DNA of 64,000 nucleotides from the NCBI RefSeq assembly GCF_019880305.1, contig NZ_CP082301.1:2976001-3040000 (forward strand), read 5' to 3'. The translations under genes and the position numbers were made by a program. Of this stretch, positions 33,975 to 44,000 are shown in pieces. Within the stretch, counting starts at the first letter, position 1. Every line of letters starts with the position of its first letter. The DNA comes from Streptomyces decoyicus (GTDB lineage Bacteria; Actinomycetota; Actinomycetes; Streptomycetales; Streptomycetaceae). The notes under the pieces were generated by a model, which ran no database searches, was not told the DNA's origin, and saw nothing but the letters and a program-made list of their open reading frames with translations.

Positions 33975-35122
33975 CGGCTCGGCTCCGGTACGTCCAGGCG
34001 GCGGCCCTCCGCCGAGGACCGCCGGGCCAGTTCGGCGAGCTGGACGCCGCGGGCGCCCGCCGCCAGGTCCCAGTGCCAGGGCTCGTCGCGGACGACATGC
34101 CGCAGGAACAGCTCCCACTGCGTCTTGAAGGCGTTGTCGAAGGTGTCGTTGTCGGGGACTTCCTGCCACTGCGCGCGGAACGGCTCGGCGGCCGGGAGGT
34201 CGGGGTTCCACACCGGCTTGGGGGTGTGGGCACGGTGCTGGACCCGGCAGTGGCGCAGCCCGGCGACGGCCGAGCCCTCGGTGCCGTCGACCTGGAACTC
34301 CACCAGCTCGTCGCGGTGCACCCGGACCGCCCAGGAGGAGTTGATCTGGGCGACGGTGCCACCGGGCAGCTCGAAGAGGGCGTATGCGGCGTCGTCGGCG
34401 GTGGCTTCGTAGGGGGTGCCCGACTCGTCCCAGCGGCGTGGGAGGTGCGTGGCCAGGTGCGCCTGGACGGTTCTGACCGGCCCGAACAGTTCGTGCAGGA
34501 CGTACTCCCAGTGCGGGATCATGTCGGCCGCGATGCCGCCGCCGTCCTCGGCCCGGTAGTTCCAGGAGGGGCGCTGTGCCCGCTGCCAGTCGCCTTCGAA
34601 GACCCAGTAGCCGAACTCGCCCCGTACGGACAGGATGCGGCCGAAGAAGCCGCCCTCGACGAGGCGGCGGAGCTTGCGCAGGCCCGGCAGGAAGAGCTTG
34701 TCCTGGACGACGCCGTTCTTGACGCCCGCCTCCTGGGCCAGCCGGGCCAGTTCCAGCGCGCCCGCGAGGCTGCCGGCGGTGGGCTTTTCGACGTAGAGAT
34801 GCTTTCCGGCAGCGATCGCCTTCTTCACGGCCTCCTCGCGGGCGGCGGTGATCTGCGCGTCGAAGTAGATGCCGATGGTGTCGTCGCCCAGTACGGCGTC
34901 GAGGTCGCAGCTCCAGTGCGCCAGGCCGTGCCGTTCGGCCAGTGCCCGCAGCTTGGGCGCGCTGCGGCCGACGAGCACGGGTTCGGGCCGGATCACCGTG
35001 CCGTCGGCCAGTTCGAGGCCGCCCTGATCCCGCAGGGCGAGGAGGGAGCGGACCAGGTGCTGGCGCTGCCCCATGCGCCCGGTCACGCCGTTCATCGCGA
35101 TGCGTACGGTCGTGTGTGCCAC
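33971..35122 (-). CDS. Gfo/Idh/MocA-family oxidoreductase
   Basis: 383 residues from GTG 35122 (AHTTVRIAMNGVTGRMG), with GGGGA eight bases upstream. Rossmann motif NGVTGRMG differs from the usual GxGxxG. Catalytic EKPT in LYVEKPTAGSL, then VVQDKLFLPGLRKL, and GGIAADMIPHWEYVLHELFG, where His replaces the more common DxxxH arrangement. It likely oxidises a sugar or sugar acid. First gene of the operon with the DUF993 and TIM-barrel genes; stop-start overlaps of four bases link all three. Divergent from the MarR-GNAT gene, whose operator may also affect it. Confidence 0.88.
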   Translation of the reverse strand: MAHTTVRIAMNGVTGRMGQRQHLVRSLLALRDQGGLELADGTVIRPEPVLVGRSAPKLRALAERHGLAHWSCDLDAVLGDDTIGIYFDAQITAAREEAVKKAIAAGKHLYVEKPTAGSLAGALELARLAQEAGVKNGVVQDKLFLPGLRKLRRLVEGGFFGRILSVRGEFGYWVFEGDWQRAQRPSWNYRAEDGGGIAADMIPHWEYVLHELFGPVRTVQAHLATHLPRRWDESGTPYEATADDAAYALFELPGGTVAQINSSWAVRVHRDELVEFQVDGTEGSAVAGLRHCRVQHRAHTPKPVWNPDLPAAEPFRAQWQEVPDNDTFDNAFKTQWELFLRHVVRDEPWHWDLAAGARGVQLAELARRSSAEGRRLDVPEPSR

Positions 35123-35249
35123 GGCCCGTCCCCTCTCCGAGATGGGAGTCGCGCTCTTAGGTCAGGAACCTGTGAGCCGGACGGCCGGACGAAACCCGCG
35201 AGAAGGAGTTTTCCACCGATCCTGGCGGTGGCGGCCGGCCTCTGCTTAT

Positions 35250-35266
35250 CCTTGACTCAGTCAAGG
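35250..35266. promoter_or_regulatory. MarR-type operator palindrome
   Basis: CCTTGACTCAGTCAAGG is a perfect 17-bp inverted repeat (seven-base arms, TCA centre), 14 bp before the MarR-GNAT ATG. It contains TTGACT, so binding would cover the -35 of one of the divergent promoters. Autoregulation by the adjacent MarR protein is likely. Confidence 0.7.
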
Positions 35267-35280
35267 GTGAGGGGTCGACG

Positions 35281-36288
35281 ATGCCAACCGGGACACCATC
35301 CGCCACGACGTCCGCGACGCCGTCCGGCGCGGCGTGCGACGCAGGACCCGACGCCGCGGCCGACGTCCGCGAGCTGCGCCGGTTCAACCGCTTCTATACG
35401 AACCTGATCGGTGCCCTCGACTACGGGCGCCATCTCTACACCCCGTTCACCCTCACCGAGGCCCGGGTGCTCTACGAGGTCGCCAACCATCCGCGGGTGG
35501 ACGCCGCCGATCTGCGCGCCTCGCTGTCCCTGGACGCGGGCTATCTCAGCCGGCTGCTCGGCAGGTTCGAGGACCGCGAGCTGATCACCCGCGGCAAGTC
35601 CGAGCAGGACCCCCGGCGGCAGCGCATCACGCTGACCGAGGGCGGCAGGGAGGTGGCCGGCCTGCTGGAGGAGCGCTCCCAGGACGCCGCGGGGTCGCTG
35701 CTGGAGCGGCTGCCGGCGGCGGACCGGGCCCGTCTGGTGGACTCGATGCGGACCATCCGCGCGCTGCTCGGCAAGGGGGCGGAGCAGGGCGCCGAGGACC
35801 GTGCCCCCGAGGTCGCGCTGCGCACGTCCGGACCCGGGGACCTGGGTTGGATGGTGGAGCGCAACGCGGCGCTCTACGCCGCCGAGTACGGCTTCGATCT
35901 GAGCTATGAGGCGCTGGTGGCCCGGATCGTCGCGGAGTACGCCGAGCAGTTCGACCCGCGGTGGGACCGCACCTGGATAGCGCAGCTGGGCGGGGACCGG
36001 GTGGGCGCGGTGATGTGCGTACGGGACGGCAGGCCCGGGGTCGCCCGGCTGCGGCTGCTGCTCGTGGAGCCCGGCGCCCGCGGCCACGGGGTGGGCCGTC
36101 AACTCGTGGATTCCTGCGTGGAGTTCGCCCGGGGCGCCGGATACGACGAGATGGTGCTGTGGACCAATTCCGTCCTGGGCGCGGCCCGCGGCATCTACCA
36201 GCGGGCCGGGTTCGAGCTGGTCTCCGAGTCGGCGCACCACAGCTTCGGACAGGACCTGGTCGGCCAGGACTGGCGGCTGGCACTGTGA
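35281..36288 (+). CDS. MarR-family regulator fused to a GNAT acetyltransferase
   Basis: 335 residues. Residues about 28-165 form a MarR winged helix (FNRFYTNLIGALDYGRHL, LTEARVLYEVANHP, LDAGYLSRLLGRFEDRELI, RRQRITLTEGGREV). Residues about 178-335 form a GNAT domain with LRLLLVEPGARGHGVGRQLVD as the acetyl-CoA loop and GIYQRAGFELVSE. This fusion is common in actinobacteria. It may modify a small molecule or protein and sense it too. A perfect palindrome sits just upstream. Transcribed divergently from the sugar operon, followed by a TIM-barrel gene. Confidence 0.9.
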   Translation: MPTGTPSATTSATPSGAACDAGPDAAADVRELRRFNRFYTNLIGALDYGRHLYTPFTLTEARVLYEVANHPRVDAADLRASLSLDAGYLSRLLGRFEDRELITRGKSEQDPRRQRITLTEGGREVAGLLEERSQDAAGSLLERLPAADRARLVDSMRTIRALLGKGAEQGAEDRAPEVALRTSGPGDLGWMVERNAALYAAEYGFDLSYEALVARIVAEYAEQFDPRWDRTWIAQLGGDRVGAVMCVRDGRPGVARLRLLLVEPGARGHGVGRQLVDSCVEFARGAGYDEMVLWTNSVLGAARGIYQRAGFELVSESAHHSFGQDLVGQDWRLAL

Positions 36289-36389
36289 GGCCGTGGGTGA
36301 CGGGGCGGGTGAGAGAAGCGATGAAGGCGGGCATGGCGGGAAGGACGGGAAGGACAGCGATGACGTAAGCGACACGAAGGAGCGCCGGC

Positions 36390-37295
36390 ATGCCCCCCAC
36401 GGACCGCGCGGACGGCAGGACCCCCGCGATGCGGTATGCGTTTTCGACCCTCGGTGTGCCCGGGATGCCGGTGCCCGAGGTGCTGCGGCTGGCCACCGAG
36501 ACCGGGTATCAGGGGGTGGAGCTGCGGGCCCATCCGGAGGAACCGGTGCATCCGCTGATCGGGATGCGGGAACGCGCCGCGGTGCGGGGACAGTTCGCGG
36601 ACGCCGGCGTGGAGATCCTGGCCGTGGCCGGATACGCCCGGGTGGCCGCCGCCCGGGACGCGGCGGACGAGGAGGCGCTGGCACATGAGCTGACGGAGCT
36701 GGTGTTCCTCGCCTCCGATCTGGGGGCCCCGTATGTCCGGGTCTTCCCCGGCGGCGAGGGCCGCCCGGCGGCCGAGGCGGACGCGGATGCCGCCCGCCGT
36801 CTCGCCGCGGTGGCGCCGCTGGCGGCCGAGCGGGGTGTCCAGGTCCTGCTGGAGACCCATGACTCGCACGGTACGGGCGCGGCCGCCGCCCGCGTTCTGG
36901 GCCTGGTGGGCCATCGCCGGATCGGTGCGCTCTGGGATGTGCTGCACAGCTGGCTCGGTGGCGAGGAGCCCGTCGACACCCATGCCGCGCTCGCACCGCA
37001 CCTGGGCTATGTGCAGGTCAAGGACGTCGCCTCGGCCGAAGAGCGCACACCCCTCCCGCTCGGGGCCGGCGCCCTGCCGCTGGCGGCCGCCCTGGGCACC
37101 CTCGGCCGGGAGCCCGCGGGCGCCGAGGGCCCGGTGCCGGCTCCGGAGGGCACCTACGACCAGGGGTCGGGCGGCTGGCTCTGCTGGGAGTACGAGAAGC
37201 GCTGGTTCCCGGAGGCGGCCGACCTCCCCGGCCTCCTGGTCCCCGGCCGTGAGCACCTCCAGCGGCTCCTCGGCCGGTCCACCGCCGCCTCCTGA
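36390..37295 (+). CDS. Sugar isomerase/epimerase-family TIM barrel
   Basis: 301 residues, ATG 36390 with GAAGGAG seven bases upstream. AP-endonuclease-2 barrel: GYQGVELRAHPEEP, VLLETHDSHGTG, ALWDVLHSW, LGYVQVKDV and WLCWEYEKRWFPE, giving Glu, His, Asp and Glu metal-ligand candidates. Third such barrel in the window. It lies 101 bp after the MarR-GNAT gene on the same strand and may share its transcript. Substrate unknown. Confidence 0.82.
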   Translation: MPPTDRADGRTPAMRYAFSTLGVPGMPVPEVLRLATETGYQGVELRAHPEEPVHPLIGMRERAAVRGQFADAGVEILAVAGYARVAAARDAADEEALAHELTELVFLASDLGAPYVRVFPGGEGRPAAEADADAARRLAAVAPLAAERGVQVLLETHDSHGTGAAAARVLGLVGHRRIGALWDVLHSWLGGEEPVDTHAALAPHLGYVQVKDVASAEERTPLPLGAGALPLAAALGTLGREPAGAEGPVPAPEGTYDQGSGGWLCWEYEKRWFPEAADLPGLLVPGREHLQRLLGRSTAAS

Positions 37296-37386
37296 CCGCG
37301 GGCCCCTCGGCCGGCCCCCCGCCCGACGCCCCATCACATATCCCCGCCCGCCCCGCAATACCTGAGCGCCACCACGGATCGAGTCA

Positions 37387-37415
37387 TTGACCGACAATAG
37401 TTTTCCGGCTATCCG
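37387..37415 (+). promoter_or_regulatory. Probable promoter of the GH3 gene
   Basis: TTGACC (37387-37392), 17-base AT-richer spacer, TATCCG (37410-37415), 57 bp before the ATG at 37472. The segment is noticeably richer in A/T than its surroundings. Confidence 0.45.
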
Positions 37416-37471
37416 TGTCTCCTTGGAAGTTTCCTTCAATGAGCCGAGGAAGCCCTCCGGAAGGAGCGCAC

Positions 37472-39325
37472 ATGCACTCCAGACGTACCGTCCTGACCTC
37501 CGCGGCAGCGGCGGCCGCCGCCGCTGCCGCGGGCACGGGCGCCGCCCCCACGCACGCCACGGCGCCCGCCATCGGACCCCAGTCCTCCCCCGCCTCCACG
37601 CCCGCCCCCTCCGCCGCCACCCGGGCCCGGCTGCGCCGCCTCATCTCCCGTATGTCACCGGAGGAGAAGGCCGGCCAGCTCTTCGTCATGCGGGTCTACG
37701 GGCACTCCGCCACCGACCCCGACCCGGCCGACGCCGACGCCAACCGCAAGGAGATCGGCGTCGCCAACGCCGCCGAGCTGATCGCCAAGTACCACGTCGG
37801 CGGCATCATCTACTTCGGCTGGGCGCACAACACCCGTGATCCGCACCAGATCGCCGATCTCTCCAACGGCATCCAGAAGGCCGCGGCCGCCCAGCGCGTC
37901 CCCGTCCCGCTGCTGATCTCCACGGACCAGGAACACGGCATAGTGGCCCGGGTCGGCGCGCCCGCCACGCTCTTCCCCGGGGCGATGGCGCTCGGCGCGG
38001 GCGGCTCCCGTGACGATGCGCGCACGGCGGCCCAGATCGCCGGCGCGGAGCTGTACGCCATGGGCATCCGGCAGGACTACGCGCCGGACGCCGATGTCAA
38101 TGTCAACCCCGCCAACCCGGTCATCGGCGTCCGTTCCTTCGGCGCGGACCCGCAGGCCGTGGCCCGTATGGTCGCCGCCGAGGTGAAGGGCTATCAGGGC
38201 GCCGGGATCGCCGCCTGCGCCAAGCACTTCCCCGGGCACGGCGACACCGACACCGACAGCCACATCGGGCTGCCGTACATCCACCACACCGCCGAGGAGT
38301 GGGAGCGGCTGGACGCGCCGCCCTTCAAGGCCGCGATCGCCGCCGGCATCGATTCGATCATGACGGCGCATATCGTCGTGCCCGCCTTCGACCCGAGCGA
38401 GGACCCGGCCACCCTCTCCCGTCCGATCCTCACCGGCATCCTGCGCGAACGCCTCGGCTACGACGGGGTGGTGGTGACGGACTCCCTCGGCATGGAGGGC
38501 GTACGGAAGAAGTACGGCGACGCGCGGGTGCCCGTACTCGCCCTCAAGGCCGGTGTCGACCAGCTGCTGAACCCTCCGGACCTCGCCGTCGCGCATGCCG
38601 CCGTCCTCAAGGCGGTCGCGGAGGGCGAGCTGAGCGAGCGGGACATCGATGCCAAGCTGATGCGCATCCTGCTGCTCAAGGAGCGGCGCGGACTGTTCAA
38701 GGACCCGTACACCACCCCTCGCGCGGTGGACCGGGTCGTCGGCACCCGCGGTCATCTCGCCACCGCGGACCGGATCGCGGACCGCACCACCACCCTGCTG
38801 CGCAACGACGCCGGGATCCTGCCGCTGTCCCGGCGACGGGAGCGCCGGGTGCTGGTGGCGGGCGTCGATGCGGCCGCGCCGTCCGGCACCGGCGGCCCGC
38901 CCACCACGGTCCTGGCGAAGGCCCTCACCGAGCTCGGCTTCACGGCCACCGCGCTCTCCACGGGCATGCTGCCGACCCAGCAGCAGATCGACGAGGCGGT
39001 GGCGGCGCTCGGCGAGCGGGACGCGGTGGTGGTGGCGACGTACAACGTGAGCGCGGACTCCCGCCAGCGGAAGCTGGTCGCCGCGCTGCTGGCCACGGGC
39101 AAGCCGGTGGTGCAGCTCGCGGTCCGCAACCCTTATGACATCGCCCAGTTGGACGGGGTCAGGGCGGCCCTGGCGAGCTACTCCTGGACGGATGTGGAGC
39201 TCCGGGCGGCGGCCCGGGTGATCGCCGGCCGACGGGACCCGGCCGGCAGACTGCCGGTCGCGATAATGCGCGCCGACGCCCCGGCGCAGCCGCTCTACCG
39301 GATCGGTCACGGTCTGACGTACTGA
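37472..39325 (+). CDS. Exported GH3 beta-N-acetylhexosaminidase-like glycosidase
   Basis: 617 residues from ATG 37472 with AAGGAG upstream. N-terminal SRRTVLTSAAAAAAAAAA is a twin-arginine-like export signal with an unusually pure poly-Ala core. The GH3 (beta/alpha)8 domain has GQLFVMRVYG, STDQEHGIVARVG, the NagZ-type loop KHFPGHGDTDTDSHIGLP (251-268) carrying the His-Asp acid/base dyad, and nucleophile Asp337 in VVVTDSLGMEG. A C-terminal GH3_C-like domain starts near DRTTTLLRNDAGILPL. Likely removes N-acetylglucosamine from wall fragments or chitin outside the cell. Confidence 0.9.
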   Translation: MHSRRTVLTSAAAAAAAAAAGTGAAPTHATAPAIGPQSSPASTPAPSAATRARLRRLISRMSPEEKAGQLFVMRVYGHSATDPDPADADANRKEIGVANAAELIAKYHVGGIIYFGWAHNTRDPHQIADLSNGIQKAAAAQRVPVPLLISTDQEHGIVARVGAPATLFPGAMALGAGGSRDDARTAAQIAGAELYAMGIRQDYAPDADVNVNPANPVIGVRSFGADPQAVARMVAAEVKGYQGAGIAACAKHFPGHGDTDTDSHIGLPYIHHTAEEWERLDAPPFKAAIAAGIDSIMTAHIVVPAFDPSEDPATLSRPILTGILRERLGYDGVVVTDSLGMEGVRKKYGDARVPVLALKAGVDQLLNPPDLAVAHAAVLKAVAEGELSERDIDAKLMRILLLKERRGLFKDPYTTPRAVDRVVGTRGHLATADRIADRTTTLLRNDAGILPLSRRRERRVLVAGVDAAAPSGTGGPPTTVLAKALTELGFTATALSTGMLPTQQQIDEAVAALGERDAVVVATYNVSADSRQRKLVAALLATGKPVVQLAVRNPYDIAQLDGVRAALASYSWTDVELRAAARVIAGRRDPAGRLPVAIMRADAPAQPLYRIGHGLTY

Positions 39326-39341
39326 GTGCGGCGGACGGGTA

Positions 39342-39374
39342 CGGCGCGCTCCCCGGTCCGGGGGAACGCGCCGC
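39342..39374. terminator. Hairpin between GH3 and peptidase genes
   Basis: CGGCGCGCTCCCC pairs imperfectly with GGGGGAACGCGCCG around GTCC, 17 bp after the GH3 stop. The genes converge here, so it may serve as terminator. Confidence 0.45.
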
Positions 39375-39460
39375 ATCCGTCACTGGCTCAGGCCTCCGGG
39401 CCGCCGGCCCTGCGGGCTCACGGCGAGCGCGTCACGGCCTCACCGCTTCAACGGCGACCG

Positions 39461-39500
39461 CCTCACGCCTCACGCCTCACGGCCTCATGGCCTCATGGCC
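39461..39500 (-). repeat. 8-bp tandem repeat spanning the peptidase stop codon
   Basis: On the minus strand the gene ends CGGCCATGA and continues GGCCATGA, GGCCGTGA, GGCGTGA, GGCGTGA, GGCGG. The unit GGCCATGA contains the stop TGA. Related GGCCTCAC words extend to about 39430 on the plus strand. Confidence 0.85.
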
Positions 39501-40911
39501 GCAGCATCGGCATCCGCCGGATCTCCTGCTTGTCCAGCTGCTTGTTGTGCGGCGCCAGCGGTGTGGCCTGGCCGTCCGGGGCGCGGACACCGGCCCAGTC
39601 GAGAAGCTCGGCGGTGGCCTTGGTGCGGTCGGCCTCCTTCAGCTTCGCGATGTTCGAGCCGTGGTTGCCGCCGGGCACGGTGAAGACATAGGAGTCCCGG
39701 GCGCCCTTGCCGACCTCGAAGTGCTCCGAACTCCACGGGTCGTACTGGCCGTTGACGAACATCATCCGGTCCGCGTGGTGACGCACCCAGTGATCGATGT
39801 CGGGCATCGCGCGCTTGTCGAAGCGCATCGGGATGTCCTTCGGCACGAACGAACGGGAGTTGTTGATCCCGGGGTACTTCAGCAGGCCGGCCAGCTGCGG
39901 GTAGCGGTACCCGGGCTCACCGAGCTGGGTGCCCGCCTGGTAGTAGTACGGCGTGTACGGCTCCATGCCCTGGTCGGTGTAGCTGTCGAAGCCGCCGACC
40001 GTGTCCATCCACTTCCACAGCTCGTCCGTGGAGACGGTCGGCTCGGGCACCTCGGCGCAGGCGGTCTCGGCCGGCTGGTACTGCCAGAAGCCGAACACCA
40101 GGTCCGTGACCATGACTTCATAGGCCCGGTCGGCGCTGCCGACGGTGTTGAAGGTCTGCTTCTCCTTGTCGGCCCAGGCCTGGAAACGGCCGACCATCTC
40201 CTTGCGGCGCACCAGGGCCTCGCGCTCGATGGCGGCGAGGTCCGTGCGGCACTGCGCGGTCCCGACGGTCTTGAAGAACCGGTCGTACGCCGAGTCCTCG
40301 TCGTTGCGTACGTCGTTGGGCGCGACATAGGCGACGGTGCCGTCCATGTCGTGCGGGAAGAAGCGGCGGTAGTACGTGGCCGTCATACCGCCCTTGCTGC
40401 CGCCCGTGTCGATCCAGTTCTGGCCGTAGATGCGGTGCAGCACCCGGAAGAGGCGGTGCTGGTCATTGGCGGCCTGCCGGATGTCCAGCTTCTTCCAGTC
40501 GGTGGGCGTGGGCCGCGACGGGGTGAAGTAGCGGTACTCCAGCGAGACCTGGTTGCCGTCAATGATCTTGGTGGGCTCACTGCGGGACGGCGTGGTGTTG
40601 ACGTTGTAGCCGGAGGTGAAGAACACCGTCGGCCGGTCCACCGATTTGTGCAGCACGGTCAGCCGCTGCTGGAAGGTCCCCTTCGAGGGGTGCCGGTGGT
40701 CGATCGGCTGGGTGTAGTTCAGGACGAAGTAGCGGTAGCCGTCGACCGGCTTCTCTTCGATGAGGCTCATGCCCGGGATCGCCAGGATCCGGTCCTTGAT
40801 GTCCTCGGTCGTCGGCTCGGCGGCGGTGGCCGCCCCTGCCGACGCGCTGCCGGCTCCCGCCGTGCCTATGAGCACCGCGAGCGACAGCAGCCATCTGGTG
40901 GCCTTGCGCAT
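39493..40911 (-). CDS. Secreted PS-10 type (S37) tripeptidyl aminopeptidase-like serine protease
   Basis: 472 residues. Sec signal (MRKATRWLLSLAVLIGTAGAGSASA). The mature enzyme contains LNYTQPIDHRHPSKGTF, FFTSGYNVN, and the nucleophile motif IDTGGSKGGMTATYYRRFFP with Ser172, a G-G-S-K-G-G variant shared by S28/S37 peptidases. FVNGQYDPWSSE supplies a candidate Asp and VPGGNHGSN the His. PS-10 peptidases of Streptomyces remove tripeptides from protein N-termini. Its 3' end is in an 8-bp repeat; a hairpin separates it from the ABC exporter upstream. Confidence 0.88.
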   Translation of the reverse strand: MRKATRWLLSLAVLIGTAGAGSASAGAATAAEPTTEDIKDRILAIPGMSLIEEKPVDGYRYFVLNYTQPIDHRHPSKGTFQQRLTVLHKSVDRPTVFFTSGYNVNTTPSRSEPTKIIDGNQVSLEYRYFTPSRPTPTDWKKLDIRQAANDQHRLFRVLHRIYGQNWIDTGGSKGGMTATYYRRFFPHDMDGTVAYVAPNDVRNDEDSAYDRFFKTVGTAQCRTDLAAIEREALVRRKEMVGRFQAWADKEKQTFNTVGSADRAYEVMVTDLVFGFWQYQPAETACAEVPEPTVSTDELWKWMDTVGGFDSYTDQGMEPYTPYYYQAGTQLGEPGYRYPQLAGLLKYPGINNSRSFVPKDIPMRFDKRAMPDIDHWVRHHADRMMFVNGQYDPWSSEHFEVGKGARDSYVFTVPGGNHGSNIAKLKEADRTKATAELLDWAGVRAPDGQATPLAPHNKQLDKQEIRRMPMLRP

Positions 40912-40976
40912 GCACCCTCCCCTTGGGATAGCAAAGGTCGGGCTGAACCTATCGGCGCGACGGGGGTGCCACCAGC

Positions 40977-41016
40977 CCCTGGCACCGTTCGGTGGATCAG
41001 CCGAACGGCGCCAGGG
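40977..41016 (-). terminator. Terminator after the ABC exporter
   Basis: CCCTGGC-A-CCGTTCGG (40977-40992) pairs with CCGAACGG-C-GCCAGGG (41001-41016) with one mismatch and an eight-base loop, 21 bp downstream of the exporter stop and just upstream of the peptidase gene. Confidence 0.75.
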
Positions 41017-41037
41017 CCTGGATTCCGGCCCGCTGCC

Positions 41038-44000
41038 TCAGGCCACGAGCTCCTCCTCCTCGCCCGTGAAGGTGCGCCACAGCTCCGCGTAGCGGCCGTC
41101 GCGGGCCAGGAGTTGGTCATGGCTGCCGTCCTCGGCTATCCGGCCGCGGTCGAGCACCACCACGCGGTCCGCGCGGGCCGCGGTCGTCAGCCGGTGGGCG
41201 ACGATCAGGATCGTGCGCGCACCGGGCCGCGACGAGGGGTCGTGGCCGGGCGACGGGTGGGAGGTGCGTGCGCCGGCACTCGACGAGGGGTGGTGGTCGG
41301 GCGACGGGACACGGCGCCCGACGAGGCGGTCGGTGGCCTGGTTGACGACCGCTTCGGTGGCCAGGTCCAGGGCGGCGGTGGCCTCGTCGAGCAGGAGCAC
41401 GTCCGGGTCGACGAGTTCGGCGCGGGCCAGCGCCAGCAGCTGGCGCTGCCCGGCCGAGAGATTGCGGCCGCGCTCGGCGATCTCGTGGAGGTAGCCGCCG
41501 TCGAGAGTGGCGATCATCGCATGGGCCCCGACGGCCCGCGCGGCGGCTTCCACCTCGGCATCGGTGGCATCCGGGCGGCCGTAGGCGATGGCGTCACGGA
41601 CCGTGCCGGCGAAGAGGTAGGACTCCTGGGGGACGACACCGAGGCGGCGGCGGTAGCCGGTCAGGTCCAGCTCGCGCAGGTCGGTGCCGTCGATACGGAC
41701 GGCGCCCGCTGACGGGTCGTAGAACCGCGCGACCAGCTTGACCAGGGTGGACTTACCGGCGCCGGTCTCCCCGACGAAGGCCACGGTCTGGCCGGCCGGG
41801 ATGGTCAGATCGACACCGGCCAGCGCCGGCTCGTCGCCCTCGCCGTAGTGGAAGTGCACCCCGTCGAAGGTGATGTCGCCCCGCAGCGCGGGCACCTCGC
41901 GGGGCCGCTCGGCGGCCGGGGTGGTGCTCGGCTCGCGCAGCAGCTCCTGGATCCGGCCGAGCGAGACGGACGCCTGCTGGTAGCCGTCGAAGACCTGGGA
42001 GAGCTGCTGGACGGGGGCGAAGAACAGGTCGATGTAGAGCAGGTAGGCGACCAGCGCACCGGCGGTGAGGGTGTGCGAGCCGACCCGTTCGGCACCGACG
42101 ATCAGCACCAGGGCGGCCGCCACGGACGACAGCAGCTGGACGAACGGGAAGTAGACGGAGATCAGGAACTGGCCGCGCACCCGGGCCTTGCGGTAGGCGT
42201 CGCTGCGGGCGGCGAACCGCTCCGCGCCCCTCCCCTCGCGCCGGAACGCCTGGACGATCCGCAGCCCGGCCACGCTCTCCTGGAGGTCACCGTTGACGAC
42301 GCTGATCCGCTCGCGGGCCAGCTCGTACGCCTTCACGCTCTGCTTGCGGAAGAAGTACGTGCCGATGATCAGCGGCGGGAGGGTGGCGAAGACGACCAGG
42401 GCCAGCTGGACGTCGATGGCCAGCAGCGCGACGAGTATGCCGAAGAAGGTCAGCATCGAGACCAGGGCGGTGACCAGGCCGGTCTGGAGGAACGTCGACA
42501 GCGCGTCCACGTCGGTGGTCATCCTGGTCATGATCTTGCCGGTCAGCTCGCGCTCGTAGTAGTCGAGGCCGAGGCGCTGGAGCTGCGCGAAGATCTTGAG
42601 CCGGAGGGAGTAGAGGACCCGCTCGCCGATGCGTCCGGTCATGCGGTAGCCGCCGATCTGCGCGGCCCACTGAGCCAGCACCACGAGCAGGGCGAGCCCG
42701 GCCGCCGTCCAGACTCCGGCCAGCACACCGAGCCGGACGCCCTCGTCGATGCCCTGCCGGATCAGGACCGGCAGCAGCAGCCCGGCCACCGCGTCCATGG
42801 CGACCAGCGCCAGCGCGAAGACCAGCGGCCCGCCGAAACCGTGCAGCAGCCGGCGCAGGCCGTAGGACCGCTCGGGGCGCACGGCCTGGTCCTCGTCGAC
42901 GTCCGGGAGGTCCGTGGCGGGCGGCAGGGCGGCGACCTGGGCGAGCAGCTCGGGGGTGGCCGGCAGTCCGGCCATCGCGGCGCCGATACCGGGCCCGGCC
43001 GCGACGGCCGCACGGGCCGCCATCCCGGCTCCGCCCTCCTCGGCCTCCTGTTCGCGGCGGACCCACAGTTCGGGGGTGATGGTGCCGTCCGCCCCCGGCC
43101 GGCCTGCCGCCCCCTCGGCCTCGCCCGCCGCCCCGTCGGCGTCCGCCGCCGGCTCCCCGGCCGGCCGCCCGCCGCCCGCGAACTCGCTGTCGAAGGCCCC
43201 GGCCAGCTCGCCCGCCGGGTCCCGCTCGACGCCGCCCAGCTCCTCCGGGTCGGTCAGCAGCCTGCGGTAGAGCGGACAGCGCTCTTCGAGCTCCTCCTGG
43301 GTGCCGATGTCGACCAGCCGTCCGTCGTCGAGGACGGCGACCCGGTCGGCGAGCGCCAGGGTGGAGGCGCGGTGGGCGATGAGCAGGGTCGTCCGGCCCT
43401 CCGTGACTCCGCGCAGCGCCTCATGGATCTCGTGTTCCACCCGGGCGTCGACCGCCGAGGTCGCGTCGTCCAGGACCAGCAGCCGGGGGTCGGTGAGGAT
43501 GGCGCGGGCCAGGGCGACGCGCTGCCGCTGGCCGCCGGACAGGGTCAGCCCCTGCTCGCCGACCTTGGTGTCGTAGCCGTCGGAGAGCTCGGATATGAAG
43601 CCGTCCGCCTGGGCGGCGCGGGCCGCGGCGCGCACCTGTTCGTCGGTGGCTCCGGGGTGCCCGTAGGCGATGTTGTCGCGTACGGAGTCGGAGAACAGGA
43701 AGCTGGTCTCGGGGACCAGGCCGATGGCGGCGCGCAGCGACGGGAGGGTCAGCTCGCGCACATCGTGGCCGCCGACCAGGACACGGCCGGCCGAGACGTC
43801 GTAGAAGCGGGGCAGCAGCAGCGAGACGGTGGATTTCCCGCTGCCGGACGTGCCGACCAGGGCGACCGTCTCACCGGCCTCGATGCGCAGCGAGAAGTCG
43901 TCGAGCACGGGACGGCCGCGGCGGACGGGGCGGCCGTCGTCCGGGGCGCCCTCCGCGGGCCCCTCGCCGTGGCCGTCGTGCGGCGGCGCGTAGCCGAAGG

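Noticed and set aside
31972..34362. A 796-codon minus frame covering the TIM-barrel gene and beyond
   Set aside because: Only the last 286 codons carry the barrel motifs; the rest is a shadow of the DUF993 and Gfo/Idh genes, which overlap by four bases as separate genes.
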